DNA from: Cyclobacterium sp. 1_MG-2023
GTDB taxonomy: Bacteria; Bacteroidota; Bacteroidia; Cytophagales; Cyclobacteriaceae
DNA length: 64,000 bases
Reading direction: 5' to 3'
Assembly: GCF_030546805.1 (NCBI RefSeq)
Contig: NZ_JAUOPC010000003.1
Coordinates: 310,001 to 374,000 of the forward strand
The position numbers were made by a program, and so were the translations under genes. Positions 51,180 to 60,571 of the stretch are shown one piece after another; position 1 is the first letter of the stretch, and every line of letters begins with the position of its first letter. The notes beneath the pieces are model-generated. The model saw only the letters and a list, made by a program, of their open reading frames with translations, did not search any database and was not told the origin of the DNA.

Positions 51180-52313
51180 ATGTTCAACCGATTAAAATTT
51201 ATGTCCTTAATTGGACTAGTGATCTTAAGTCAATATGCTTGTACTTCCTCAAACAACAAAGAAGTAGTTGAAGAGGAAGTTGATGAAATTGCTTCATGTC
51301 ATGAAAATATTCCGGATAGATTTAGTACCTCAGGAACGAAGACTGCTGAAGGTATAGAAGAGCGAGAGGAGCCCATTTCTCACGAAGGCATGGTATGGAT
51401 TGAGGGGGGAGAATTCACCAGGGGTTCCACAGATGACCGAGGGAGAAGAGATGAATTGCCCGCTCATAAGGCCAAAGTAGATGGCTTCTGGATAGATGAG
51501 ACAGAAGTAACCAATGCCCAATTTGCTGCTTTTGTAGCAGCCACCGGCTATGTGACCATTGCAGAGAAGAAGCCGGATTGGGAAGAAATTAAAAAACAAT
51601 TGCCTCCGGGTACGCCAAAGCCACCTGATGAAGTCCTGGTAGCGGCTTCTTTGACATTTCATTCTCCCAATCAACCGGTTCCACTAAATAATGCCGCCCA
51701 ATGGTGGGAATGGACACCAGGGGCAAATTGGAGAATGCCACAGGGACCGGGAAGTAGTATCGAAGGAAAGGAAAATTATCCGGTAGTTCATGTGGCATGG
51801 GATGATGCTTTAGCTTATGCTAAATGGGCCGGAAAAAGGTTACCTACTGAAGCCGAATGGGAATATGCAGCCAAAGGAGGATTGGAAGACAAGTCTTTTC
51901 CTTGGGGAAATGATCCGGTAGAAAAAAATGGTTTTATGGCCAATATATGGCAAGGAGATTTTCCGGTGACGGACAAGGCTGAGGATGGTTTCCAAGGATT
52001 AGCTCCTGTAAAATCTTTTGAGCCAAATGGCTATGGTTTGTATGATATGGCGGGAAATGTATGGGAGTGGACCAACGATTGGTACAGAGAAGACTATTAT
52101 GAAAGAATTTCTGATCAAGTAGCTGTAAACCCTCAAGGACCCAAAGACAGTTATGACCCACAAGAGCCTACAGTTCCTAAGAAGGTGGTTAAAGGTGGTT
52201 CTTTTTTATGCAATGTATCCTATTGTGAGGGCTATAGAGTGAGCGGTAAAATGAAATCTTCAGCAGATACAGGTTTAGAACATACCGGTTTTAGGTGTGT
52301 TTCCTCAAAATAA
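51180..52313 (+). CDS. Formylglycine-generating enzyme (FGE/SUMF1) family protein, exported
   Basis: The 377-residue protein has a hydrophobic N-terminus ending QYAC (Cys21), a weak lipobox, so it is a probable lipoprotein or periplasmic protein. The FGE-sulfatase domain runs from about 69 (EGMVWIEGGEFTRGSTDD) through VTNAQFAAFVAATGYVT, PVVHVAWDDALAYAKWAGKRLPTEAEWEYAAKGG and YDMAGNVWEWTNDWY to GFRCVSS. The segment SFLCNVSYCEGYR carries two cysteines (C344, C349) with the same spacing as the catalytic copper-binding pair of human FGE (C336/C341). Many FGE-domain proteins lack this pair, so true sulfatase-activating activity is plausible. It is encoded between three sulfatases and begins a tight cluster (10 and -1 bases to the next two genes). 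Confidence 0.9.
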   Translation: MFNRLKFMSLIGLVILSQYACTSSNNKEVVEEEVDEIASCHENIPDRFSTSGTKTAEGIEEREEPISHEGMVWIEGGEFTRGSTDDRGRRDELPAHKAKVDGFWIDETEVTNAQFAAFVAATGYVTIAEKKPDWEEIKKQLPPGTPKPPDEVLVAASLTFHSPNQPVPLNNAAQWWEWTPGANWRMPQGPGSSIEGKENYPVVHVAWDDALAYAKWAGKRLPTEAEWEYAAKGGLEDKSFPWGNDPVEKNGFMANIWQGDFPVTDKAEDGFQGLAPVKSFEPNGYGLYDMAGNVWEWTNDWYREDYYERISDQVAVNPQGPKDSYDPQEPTVPKKVVKGGSFLCNVSYCEGYRVSGKMKSSADTGLEHTGFRCVSSK

Positions 52314-52323
52314 ATAAAAAAAT

Positions 52324-53901
52324 ATGTCTATACACATGAGTATTAGGTCTTTGATAGTGGTATTTATTTGTACTAGTTTTTTTTCTTGCCAACAGCAAGA
52401 AGAAGAAAAACCTGTTCCTAATATCTTATTTGTAATAGCAGATGATTTGTCTTATCCGCATACCGGTGCTTACGGTACAGATTGGATCAAAACTCCGGGG
52501 TTTGACAGGGTAGCAAAGGAAGGTTTATTGTTCACGAGGGCTTATACTCCCAATGCAAAATGTTCTCCTTCCCGGTCCATCATTATTACAGGCAGAAATT
52601 CTTGGCAGTTGGAGGAGGCGGCGAATCATGTCCCTTTTTTCCCTGAGAAATTTTTGTCACATGTCGAAGTCTTGGGGGGCAATGGTTATTTTACAGGTTT
52701 TACAGGTAAGGGTTGGGCCCCCGGAGACGCAGGCCAAAGAGAGCTGACCGGAAAAAGGTACAGTGACATCAAGATGGAAGCGCCTACACCCTATATTAGT
52801 CCGATTGATTATGCTGCAAATTTCGAATTGTTTTTGGATGAAAAGCCGGAAGATGAACCATTTTATTTTTGGTATGGCTCATTTGAACCTCATAGGGCTT
52901 ACAGTTACGGAACAGGTGCTTCACTAGGAGGGAAAACCGTTGATATGATAGATAAGGTCCCTCCGTTTTGGCCGGACAATGATTCGGTTAGAAATGACCT
53001 CCTTGATTATGCTTATGAAACAGAATATTTTGACCAACATTTGGTTAAGATGTTGGCCACGCTTGAAGAGAGAGGAATGCTAGAAAATACCTTGATTGTG
53101 GTGACGGCAGACAATGGTATGCCTTTTCCAAGAGTTAAAGGGCAAGGCTATGAATATTCAAACCATCTTCCTCTGGCCATTAGATGGGGGGAAGGAATTA
53201 ATAACCCGGGTAGGGTTATAGATGATTTTGTAAGTTTTCTGGATTTTTCTCCGACTTTTCTTGAAGTGGGGAATGTTAACTTTGACAGTTCAGGTATGGC
53301 TTCTTTTGCGGGAGAAAGCCTATTACCCATTTTTGAAACTGAACAAGGAGGCAAAACCGACCCCGGCAGAAATGCAGTTTTAATAGGTAAGGAAAGGCAT
53401 GATATTGGCAGACCGGACGATCAAGGTTATCCGATTCGAGGGATTGTCAATGAAGAATATACCTATATTCATAATTTTGAAACGGATAGATGGCCGGCGG
53501 GTAATCCGGAAACAGGTTACCTAAATACTGATGGAAGTCCTACAAAAACGGTGATCCTCAATCAAAGAAGAGTTTCGGGAGAATACAAGTATTGGAACCT
53601 CTCCTTCGGTAAAAGACCTACAGAAGAACTCTATGATAGAAAAAAAGACCCCTATGGTTTGAATAATCTTGCCTTGCATCCGGAATACCAAAATATAAAA
53701 GAGGGATTAAAAGATGAGTTGTTCAAACAATTAAAAGCTCAAGAAGACCCAAGGATCTTAGGGAATGGCGCTGTTTTCGATAATTATGAGTACGCGCAAG
53801 AAAGCCAACGAGACTTTTACAATCGTTTTATGAAAGGAGAACCCTTCAAAACCGGATGGGTAAACGATAGTGATTTTGAAAAGGATTTTAAAGAGAAATA
53901 A
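52324..53901 (+). CDS. Sulfatase (S1 family), heparan-N-sulfatase-like, probable lipoprotein
   Basis: The 525-residue protein has an N-terminal hydrophobic segment ending SFFSC (Cys22), a probable lipoprotein signal. Metal block [17 protein letters not shown] precedes [18 protein letters not shown] with C80 as the formylglycine site. [27 protein letters not shown] and [17 protein letters not shown] are features of the N-sulfoglucosamine-sulfohydrolase-like S1_8 branch. Its stop codon overlaps the next start (TAATG), so it is translationally coupled to the following sulfatase. The substrate may be a sulfated sugar other than heparan; only the branch resemblance is visible. Confidence 0.92.
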   Translation: MSIHMSIRSLIVVFICTSFFSCQQQEEEKPVPNILFVIADDLSYPHTGAYGTDWIKTPGFDRVAKEGLLFTRAYTPNAKCSPSRSIIITGRNSWQLEEAANHVPFFPEKFLSHVEVLGGNGYFTGFTGKGWAPGDAGQRELTGKRYSDIKMEAPTPYISPIDYAANFELFLDEKPEDEPFYFWYGSFEPHRAYSYGTGASLGGKTVDMIDKVPPFWPDNDSVRNDLLDYAYETEYFDQHLVKMLATLEERGMLENTLIVVTADNGMPFPRVKGQGYEYSNHLPLAIRWGEGINNPGRVIDDFVSFLDFSPTFLEVGNVNFDSSGMASFAGESLLPIFETEQGGKTDPGRNAVLIGKERHDIGRPDDQGYPIRGIVNEEYTYIHNFETDRWPAGNPETGYLNTDGSPTKTVILNQRRVSGEYKYWNLSFGKRPTEELYDRKKDPYGLNNLALHPEYQNIKEGLKDELFKQLKAQEDPRILGNGAVFDNYEYAQESQRDFYNRFMKGEPFKTGWVNDSDFEKDFKEK

Positions 53902-55346
53902 TGAAATCAATTAGCTTCATTTTTGTACTATTGGCTTTATTAACTGCCAATAATTTCATTTATGCCCAAGATAATCGTCCCAATATTATCATGATTATTG
54001 CTGATGATATAGGTTATGAGGATTTAGGTAGTTATGGCAACGAAATTGCTGTCACTCCGGTAACAGATAGAATCGCTACTGAAGGAATAAAATTTTCCAA
54101 TTTCTTTCTAACCACCAGTTCATGCAGTCCCAGCAGAAGCAGCATTATTTCAGGTAGGTACCCACACAATACCGGAGCTGCGGAATTGCATACAGAAATG
54201 CCTGAGCAAATCCTCACTTTTCCTGAATTACTTAAAGAGGCAGGATATTTTACCGGCCAATCTGGGAAATGGCATATGGGACCAACTCCGCGCAAAGGCT
54301 TTGATTTGATTTATGACAAAAAGCCACAAATAGGTGATGGAGGTGAAGATTATTGGGTACCTCTTTTAAAAGAAAGACCTAAAGACAAGCCATTTTTTCT
54401 TTGGTTGGCTGCCTTGGATGCCCATAGACCTTGGGGTGAAAATGAATTCTCAGGAGCACATAATCCGGAAGATGTCAATGTGCCCCCTTTCTTGGCAAAT
54501 GCTGTAGCCACCAAAAAAGACTTGGCAAATTATTACGATGAGATAACGAGGTTTGATCATTATATAGGATTAGTAGAAGAAGAATTGGAGCGGCAAGGGC
54601 AATTGGAAAATACGATTATTTTTATTCTATCAGACAATGGAAGACCTTTCCCAAGAAGTAAAACAAGACTTATAGATTCAGGTATAAAATCTCCTTTATT
54701 GGTCAAATGGCCCAAGGGGCTTAAGGCTGGTCTAAAAGTAGATGCGCTAGTGAGTAGCATAGACCTTGCACCAACCTTTTTAGACCTTGCTGGGGTTGAA
54801 CCTCCCGGGAATTTTCAAGGGAAAAGTTTTTTAACGGTACTCAAAAACCCTTATATGCCTTTCAGAAATTATGTTTTCGCAGAGCACAATTGGCATGACC
54901 AGGAAGCTCATGAGAGAATGGTAAGGACCAAAGATTATTTATACATTAAGAATAACAGATCTCAATATGCCAATCCCGGGCCTGCAGATTCCAATGCCAG
55001 TGATTCCTATGCCGACCTCAAAAAGTTGAGGGATCAGGGAAAATTGAATCCTGCACAAGCTGATATTTTTGTTTCACCACGCCCAAATGAAGAATTCTAT
55101 AGAATAGATGGTGATGCGTTTCAACTATTGAACAGGGCAACAGCCACTGAAGGCAAAGAAGAATTGGACCTGCTTAGGAAAGCTTTAGAGTTATGGTCCA
55201 TAGAAACAGATGATTCTGTTCCCCAAAATTTAACCCAAGATTGGTATGATATAGAAACCGGAAAAGCACTTGATATAATAAGGGAAAGAGGAGAAATGCC
55301 GGGTGGTAGTAATGCACTAATTACTACTGAAAAAGGACCATTTTAG
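53901..55346 (+). CDS. Sulfatase (S1 family), heparan-N-sulfatase-like
   Basis: The 481-residue protein has a Sec signal ending FIYAQ (cleavage about 22). Metal block MIIADDIGYEDLGSYG precedes TTSSCSPSRSSIISGRYPHNTG with C75 as the formylglycine site. LWLAALDAHRPWG, FILSDNGRPFPRSKTRLIDSGIKSPLLVKWPK and SSIDLAPTFLDLAGVEPP are S1_8-like. It shares one base with the preceding sulfatase gene (TAATG overlap). The two S1_8-like proteins are only moderately alike, so they probably target different sulfate positions. It is followed after 12 bases by the heme/propeller lipoprotein gene. Confidence 0.93.
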   Translation: MKSISFIFVLLALLTANNFIYAQDNRPNIIMIIADDIGYEDLGSYGNEIAVTPVTDRIATEGIKFSNFFLTTSSCSPSRSSIISGRYPHNTGAAELHTEMPEQILTFPELLKEAGYFTGQSGKWHMGPTPRKGFDLIYDKKPQIGDGGEDYWVPLLKERPKDKPFFLWLAALDAHRPWGENEFSGAHNPEDVNVPPFLANAVATKKDLANYYDEITRFDHYIGLVEEELERQGQLENTIIFILSDNGRPFPRSKTRLIDSGIKSPLLVKWPKGLKAGLKVDALVSSIDLAPTFLDLAGVEPPGNFQGKSFLTVLKNPYMPFRNYVFAEHNWHDQEAHERMVRTKDYLYIKNNRSQYANPGPADSNASDSYADLKKLRDQGKLNPAQADIFVSPRPNEEFYRIDGDAFQLLNRATATEGKEELDLLRKALELWSIETDDSVPQNLTQDWYDIETGKALDIIRERGEMPGGSNALITTEKGPF

Positions 55347-55358
55347 TAAATAGCAAAA

Positions 55359-57737
55359 ATGTACATTGAACCCATTTTATTAAATTTTAGGAAGGTTTTG
55401 TTGCCTTTAATACTCTTTGTTTTTGCTTTGATTTGCACTTCTTGTAAAGAACCCAAATCCGAAACAAAAACGCGGATCATGGATCCATGGGCATTTCGCT
55501 CTGTATTGGATAAAAAACCCCGAATGTTAACCCTTGCCTTTGATAGTGTAAACTTTGCTGCTTATGACCTAGCCAAAGGACAATTGTATAAAGTTTGGAA
55601 TGGAGGCGTTACCAAGGAAGGTACCGTGTTTACCAATAAAAAAAACATACAGCCCACCAGTTGGGGTAAACCTTATTATGAGGAAGGTAAATTGTATAAT
55701 AGATGGGCCGTAAGTAAAAATGGTGAGCCGGTTTCCATTGAGGTTAAATATGAAGGTTATTTGATCTTGGGTGAAGAAATAACTTTAAGCTTCAAGTTGC
55801 TTTTACCGAATGGTAAAAGCATAACGGTTAAAGAAAATCCTGAATTCACAATAGAAGAGGATGGTACAATTGGATTTGAAAGGAAATTTATCATCAATAA
55901 ACCTTCAGAAGATCTTGAGGTTACTTTAAGGCAGGCATCAGATGATCAGGAATTTAGGGTTGTGGCTGATAAATTTACGATTTCAGATTTTTTTGAACAG
56001 GTACCAAGGCAAGAGAAACCTGCCATTGCTGAAGGATACGATCATCTGGGTATTTTATGGATGGAAAACAGTGATTGTTATACTTGTCATGAGGAAGAAC
56101 ATGCAATGGTTGGTCCTTCATTTAAACAGATTGCCACAAAATATGAGCAAAACCAAGCGAATATAGCCACCCTTACAAAGAAAATTATTAGTGGAGGTGC
56201 TGGGGTATGGGGAACTACTCCCATGAATCCTCACCCGAATTTAAAAGAGAAAGAAATAAAAACTATTCTGGATTATGTATTCACATTTCGTCCAAAGGAT
56301 GAAAAGATTGGTTCAAAAAATAAAGATACAAAGGCAAGAAAAGTAGCCAAGATTAAGGAAGATCCTATTCCGTTAAAACCCGGCTTCGGAGCACCTTTGG
56401 AAGGAGTTCATCCAAGTTATGATTTGACTGTTTTGCATAATGAGGATTTTAAACCCCGTGTAGGAGGTTTGGCTTTTTTACCAGACGGCAGGCTCCTCGT
56501 AAGTACCTGGGATTCTATTGGAGGGATTTATGCCTTGGAAGGGGTGACAGGAGCTGATCCCAAAAAGGTTAAAATCCAACGCATTGCAGCAGGATTGGCT
56601 GAGCCTTTAGGAATGGAGGTGGTCGATGGAGATATCTATGTGCTTCAAAAGCATGAACTTACCAAGTTGATTGACCATGATGGAGATGGTGTAATGGATG
56701 AATATAAGGTAATATGCGATGGTTGGGGAGTTTCAGACGACTTCCACGAATTTGCTTTCGGCCTAGTATATAAGGAAGAGCATTTTTATATTACCTTATC
56801 AATGGCCATGCGACTGCTTTCCACAGAAAGACAATTGCCGGACCGGGGAAGAACACTGAAAATCAGTAAAGATGGAAGCATTGAAAGATTGGATTATGGT
56901 TTAAGAACGCCTAATGGAATTGGCGTTGGGATAGATGATCAATTATTCCTTACAGATAACCAAGGGCAATGGTTGCCTGCAAATAAATTAATTCATGTTC
57001 AAAAAGGCAATTACAATGGAATGGCTTGGGGTTTAAGCGAGGAAGAAGAACAAAACCCTCCCAAAGCCAGCCCACCGGCTATTTGGTTGCCCGACAAGGA
57101 AATAGGGAATTCCCCTTCTGAGCCGATTCTAATGCAAGATGGTCCCTATAAAGGGCAACTGTTGCATGGAGATGTAAGTAACGGAGGGATCAAACGAGAC
57201 TTTTTGGAAAAAATTAAAGGTCAATATCAAGGGGCGGTATTTAGGTTTTCTCAAGGATTTAGTGCCGGAGTTAATCGACTCGTTTGGGGGCCTGATGGTG
57301 CTTTATATGTAGGTGAAGTGGGGATGGTAGGAGGCTGGAGCTGGAAAGAAAATCAATATGGACTGGAGAAGATAAAATACAATGGTAAAAGTACTTTTGA
57401 GATGCTGTCAATTAAAGCCAAACCCTATGGATTTGAAATTGAATTTACCGAAGCTTTGGATCAGGAAAATTTGAATGCTGTTTTAGATAAAATGGTTCTT
57501 CAACAATATAGGTACGAGGCCACTGCTGCCTATGGAGGCCCTAAACTGGATTTGGAAACATTGAAAGCCCGAGAGGTTATTCTGGCAGATGATGGTATGA
57601 AAATAGAACTTAAAATTGATGGGTTGAAAGAAAACCATGTGGTCTATTTTAATTTGCCCCTTGACCTTAAAAGTAAAAATGGCAATGCTTTGTGGTCTTC
57701 AGAGGCCTGGTATACCCTTAATAAAATCCCTAATTAA
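55359..57737 (+). CDS. c-type cytochrome / beta-propeller lipoprotein (PQQ-sugar-dehydrogenase-like fold)
   Basis: The 792-residue protein has a lipoprotein-type signal ending ICTSC (Cys29). A beta-rich N-terminal region (about 40-215) is followed by a small cytochrome c domain with the heme site CYTCH (C240-C243-H244) and a later MNPHP that can supply the axial Met. From about 345 comes a beta-propeller like soluble sugar dehydrogenases and the heme-binding proteins of planctomycetes (RVGGLAFLPDGRLLVSTWD, TPNGIGVGIDDQLFLTDNQGQW, NRLVWGPDGALYVGEVG). It probably oxidises a sugar or carries electrons in the periplasm. The gene lies within the sulfatase operon, 12 bases after a sulfatase and 9 before the enolase-superfamily gene. 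Enzymatic activity is not provable from sequence. Confidence 0.85.
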   Translation: MYIEPILLNFRKVLLPLILFVFALICTSCKEPKSETKTRIMDPWAFRSVLDKKPRMLTLAFDSVNFAAYDLAKGQLYKVWNGGVTKEGTVFTNKKNIQPTSWGKPYYEEGKLYNRWAVSKNGEPVSIEVKYEGYLILGEEITLSFKLLLPNGKSITVKENPEFTIEEDGTIGFERKFIINKPSEDLEVTLRQASDDQEFRVVADKFTISDFFEQVPRQEKPAIAEGYDHLGILWMENSDCYTCHEEEHAMVGPSFKQIATKYEQNQANIATLTKKIISGGAGVWGTTPMNPHPNLKEKEIKTILDYVFTFRPKDEKIGSKNKDTKARKVAKIKEDPIPLKPGFGAPLEGVHPSYDLTVLHNEDFKPRVGGLAFLPDGRLLVSTWDSIGGIYALEGVTGADPKKVKIQRIAAGLAEPLGMEVVDGDIYVLQKHELTKLIDHDGDGVMDEYKVICDGWGVSDDFHEFAFGLVYKEEHFYITLSMAMRLLSTERQLPDRGRTLKISKDGSIERLDYGLRTPNGIGVGIDDQLFLTDNQGQWLPANKLIHVQKGNYNGMAWGLSEEEEQNPPKASPPAIWLPDKEIGNSPSEPILMQDGPYKGQLLHGDVSNGGIKRDFLEKIKGQYQGAVFRFSQGFSAGVNRLVWGPDGALYVGEVGMVGGWSWKENQYGLEKIKYNGKSTFEMLSIKAKPYGFEIEFTEALDQENLNAVLDKMVLQQYRYEATAAYGGPKLDLETLKAREVILADDGMKIELKIDGLKENHVVYFNLPLDLKSKNGNALWSSEAWYTLNKIPN

Positions 57738-57746
57738 CATATTCCC

Positions 57747-59162
57747 ATGGAAAAGAAAGACAATACTGGATTTAGCAGAAGAGCGTTTTTAAGTAGGTCT
57801 ACTGTTGCTTTGGCAGCCGGTGGATTAGGTATCAGCCCTTCCATTAGTTTTGGTAAATCTGAAAATAAAAATAAAGTAATGAAGAAAATAAAAATCACCC
57901 ATACTGATTCAAATTTCGAAAGAGAACCTTTGTTTCCTTACCGCTTTAAGGGAAGTGCCATCACACAGGCCTGGCAGGCAGTTGCTTTAATGCAATCAGA
58001 AAGCGGAAGACATAAAATTGGTATAGGTACACAGGGAACTTTATGGTCTGACAAAGCTGTATTCCAAAGCCATTCCACGACTGGAGGGAATGCCTTAATG
58101 TATGCCATGACAGAGCGAGCTTTACAAATCATAAAAGGAAATACCTTTGTAGATCCCATTACTTTACTTGATGATATCCTTCCGGAAGTTTACGCCTATG
58201 GCCAAAAAATCACAGGTAATCCGGACCTAAAAACCACCTTTGCCTTAAACTCATTGGTTCCTGTTGACAATGCCATTTGGTTATTGTATGGTGAAGAGAA
58301 TGGTATGAAAAATTTTGATGAGATGATTCCTGAAGCTTATCGCCCGGGATTGTCCCAAAAACATGACAAAGTAGCAAGTATACCTTCTTTTAGTGTTGGA
58401 GCCTCCATAAAAGACATAAAGGCAGCAGCAGACGATGGGCATTTTATAATGAAATTGAAAACAGGAGCAGCAGGTACACAAAAGGAAATGCTTGCCAAGG
58501 ATATCGAATTTTTGACAGCGGTTCATAAAACTTTAGGCGACCGTGAAACCCCTTATACCAAAAATGGTAAAATACCTTATTATTTTGATGTCAATGAAAG
58601 GTATGAAAAGAAGGAAACTCTAGAGCGTTTTCTAGACCATGCCAAAAAGATTGGAGCTTTTGACCAAATTGCAGTAATTGAAGAACCTTTTGGTGAGAAA
58701 AATAAAGTTTTTGTTGGGGATTTAGGGGTGAGAATTGCCGCAGATGAAAGCGCACATACAGTAGAAGATGCATTGGAAAGGATAGAACAAGGATATTCTG
58801 CAATAGCGCTGAAAGCTATAGCCAAAACCATGAGTATGACGATGAAGATTGCTCAGGCGGCCTATGAGAAAAATGTTCCTTGTTTCTGTGCAGATTTGAC
58901 TGTTAACCCAATTTTGGTGGATTGGAATAAAAATGTAGCTGCACGATTACACTCATTTCCTGATATGCCACTAGGTTTACAGGAAACGAATGGTCATCAA
59001 TATTATAAGAATTGGGATAAAATGGTAAGTTATCACCCAATGGCCAATGAGGAATGGGTTAAAACAAAAAATGGTGTTTACCCAACGGGTGCGGATTTTT
59101 ATGAAAAAAGTGGGGGAATCCTGGCCACCATTCCTCATTACGAGCAAATGTTTGACCATTAA
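57747..59162 (+). CDS. Enolase-superfamily (mandelate racemase/muconate lactonizing-like) protein, Tat-exported
   Basis: The 471-residue protein starts with a twin-arginine signal (FSRRAFLSRSTVALAAGG, about 9-26), unusual for this normally cytoplasmic superfamily. Active-site landmarks are visible: KxK at K236/K238 (FIMKLKTG), metal ligands D281 (YYFDVNERY), E312/E313 (VIEEPFGE) and D333/E334 (AADES), and K356 (IALKAIAK). These support abstraction of an alpha-proton from a carboxylate, as in sugar-acid dehydratases or epimerases. Its place at the end of the sulfatase operon suggests a uronate-related substrate in the periplasm. A terminator-like hairpin follows 55 bases after the stop. The exact reaction is unknown. 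Confidence 0.87.
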   Translation: MEKKDNTGFSRRAFLSRSTVALAAGGLGISPSISFGKSENKNKVMKKIKITHTDSNFEREPLFPYRFKGSAITQAWQAVALMQSESGRHKIGIGTQGTLWSDKAVFQSHSTTGGNALMYAMTERALQIIKGNTFVDPITLLDDILPEVYAYGQKITGNPDLKTTFALNSLVPVDNAIWLLYGEENGMKNFDEMIPEAYRPGLSQKHDKVASIPSFSVGASIKDIKAAADDGHFIMKLKTGAAGTQKEMLAKDIEFLTAVHKTLGDRETPYTKNGKIPYYFDVNERYEKKETLERFLDHAKKIGAFDQIAVIEEPFGEKNKVFVGDLGVRIAADESAHTVEDALERIEQGYSAIALKAIAKTMSMTMKIAQAAYEKNVPCFCADLTVNPILVDWNKNVAARLHSFPDMPLGLQETNGHQYYKNWDKMVSYHPMANEEWVKTKNGVYPTGADFYEKSGGILATIPHYEQMFDH

Positions 59163-59217
59163 TAGAGGAAGTATTAGAAAACTGTTTTCTTTTTAGGTTA
59201 CGGTTAGTTAAAACTGA

Positions 59218-59254
59218 TGCGGTATTGCTGTAAAATGCTTATGGCAATACCGTA
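59218..59254 (+). terminator. Probable terminator of the sulfatase/FGE operon
   Basis: TGCGGTATTGC (59218-59228) pairs with GCAATACCGTA (59244-59254), 11 bp with one G-T wobble, loop 15 bases, followed by ATTATTTT. The T-run is short. Confidence 0.6.
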
Positions 59255-59846
59255 ATTATTTTAAGGATTGATTCAAAGCTGTTGTTCATACTCCTGCAAT
59301 TCAAGTACATATAACTTGGTTTAATTTTTATAGTAATATAAAAAGTTTTTGAAATTTAATCGTTTGCCTACTATTGACAACTTTATAGAATTGGGGTGAA
59401 GGTTCAGGATTAATGCTTAAGAAATGATTTTTTTTATTAACTTGGATGGAAAGATTATAAATATTTGCTACTATGTTGCAAACTTATGTTGATTAAGTAA
59501 AATTATAACCTTGATTAATTGTTAGGAAAGGGTTTTAAAACTTTTTGATAAAACAGGTTTTAGCATTTACATTTTTATAATTGTTCACTTTTTCATTTTT
59601 CATAAGGTTTAAATTTATAATTGATTAGATATTTTTTATTACATAACTAGGAATAGGAATGATTTTAAGAAAAAAAGACGGGATTATTTTTTTAATTCAT
59701 CAATCTTGATTTACATTTGAAAAAATGTATTTTAAATATATAAAAGTGTATATTAAAATATTGATCTAATTTAGTTTATGAAAAGGTTTGGTAGATTAGA
59801 TTGATCTTGGGTGAAATTTGAGTTGTTTCAAGTAAATTAGTAGAAT
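59255..59846. other. Long AT-rich intergenic region, no gene seen
   Basis: About 590 bases with no supported reading frame on either strand. It is strongly AT-rich, especially after 59500. It must carry the promoter of the response-regulator gene. I found no exact TAnnTTTG box with a proper -33 partner, and no obvious structured RNA. Confidence 0.45.
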
Positions 59847-60227
59847 GTGGAAATAGTTTTAGTAGATGATGACCCAATAGTCATTTTATTACAAAAAAAA
59901 TTGATGCAGAAAGCAGGTATTTCTCATCAAATAATTTCATTCAATAACGGTGAGGATGCTTTGGCATTTTTGACTGTTAAAGAAAATGAAAATAAATATC
60001 TAATGTTCCTTGATATAAATATGCCTGGACTATCCGGGTGGGAGGTTTTGGATGAATTAGAAAAAATGGATATTGGGTTTGAATTGGAGGTAATCATTAT
60101 AACTTCTTCGATAGAAGATGCAGATCGGCTTAAAGCTAAAACCTACGATCGGATCGTTGACTTTTGGGTTAAGCCTTTTAGTTTGCAGGACTTTGCTAAA
60201 TTAAAAGTAAAATTTGGATTGGAATAA
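59847..60227 (+). CDS. Single-domain response regulator (CheY-like receiver)
   Basis: The 126-residue protein is one receiver domain and nothing else. The acidic pair is at D7-D8 (VLVDDDP), the phospho-acceptor is D56 (LMFLDINMPGLSGWEVL), the switch Thr is T86 (IIITSS) and the conserved Lys is K109 (WVKPF). The start is GTG at 59847, since the ATG two bases upstream is out of frame and runs into a stop. There is no DNA-binding output, so it acts by protein contact or in a phosphorelay. No histidine kinase lies nearby. The gene is isolated by long gaps on both sides. It is possibly linked to the 7TM-DISM receptor downstream, but nothing in the sequence shows this. Confidence 0.93.
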   Translation: MEIVLVDDDPIVILLQKKLMQKAGISHQIISFNNGEDALAFLTVKENENKYLMFLDINMPGLSGWEVLDELEKMDIGFELEVIIITSSIEDADRLKAKTYDRIVDFWVKPFSLQDFAKLKVKFGLE

Positions 60228-60272
60228 TTTAGATTAAGCTAGCCAAATGCGGTAGGGTTTGGATAGATTCTA

Positions 60273-60307
60273 CGGGGCAAATTTCCATTTCCCCGATATG
60301 ATTTTTT
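60273..60307 (+). terminator. Probable terminator of the response regulator
   Basis: CGGGG-AAAT (60273-60282, with one bulged C) pairs with ATTTCCCCG (60287-60295) around a TTCC loop. A T-run (ATTTTTT) follows after ATATG. Confidence 0.6.
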
Positions 60308-60571
60308 AAACGTTAAGTTTTATTTACCAAGCCTTACCATTATTTTTTATAATTTTCAGGTACATGAATTTTTTATCCCTTTGATTTTTAAAACCACAGT
60401 AGACTACAATTGGATAGGGTGCTGATGACATTGAGAGAAGTACCGAGTTTGATGTTTAAATCATGAAATTTTAGGTTAGAAAAAAACAGATAGGAACACA
60501 GTGAACCTATAAATTTTGCTTTCTTTCTTACCTTTTAATGCATATGTTTGGGTCGTCAAAAATCGAACCCC
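60308..60571. other. Upstream region of the BNR-family gene, no gene seen
   Basis: About 264 bases with no supported reading frame. TATAAATTTTGC near 60508 is close to, but not an exact match for, the -7 consensus. Confidence 0.35.

Noticed and set aside
59255-59846. Hidden small RNA or riboswitch in the long AT-rich gap
   Set aside because: No stable structure or known aptamer motif was recognisable by eye. A covariance-model search against Rfam would decide.
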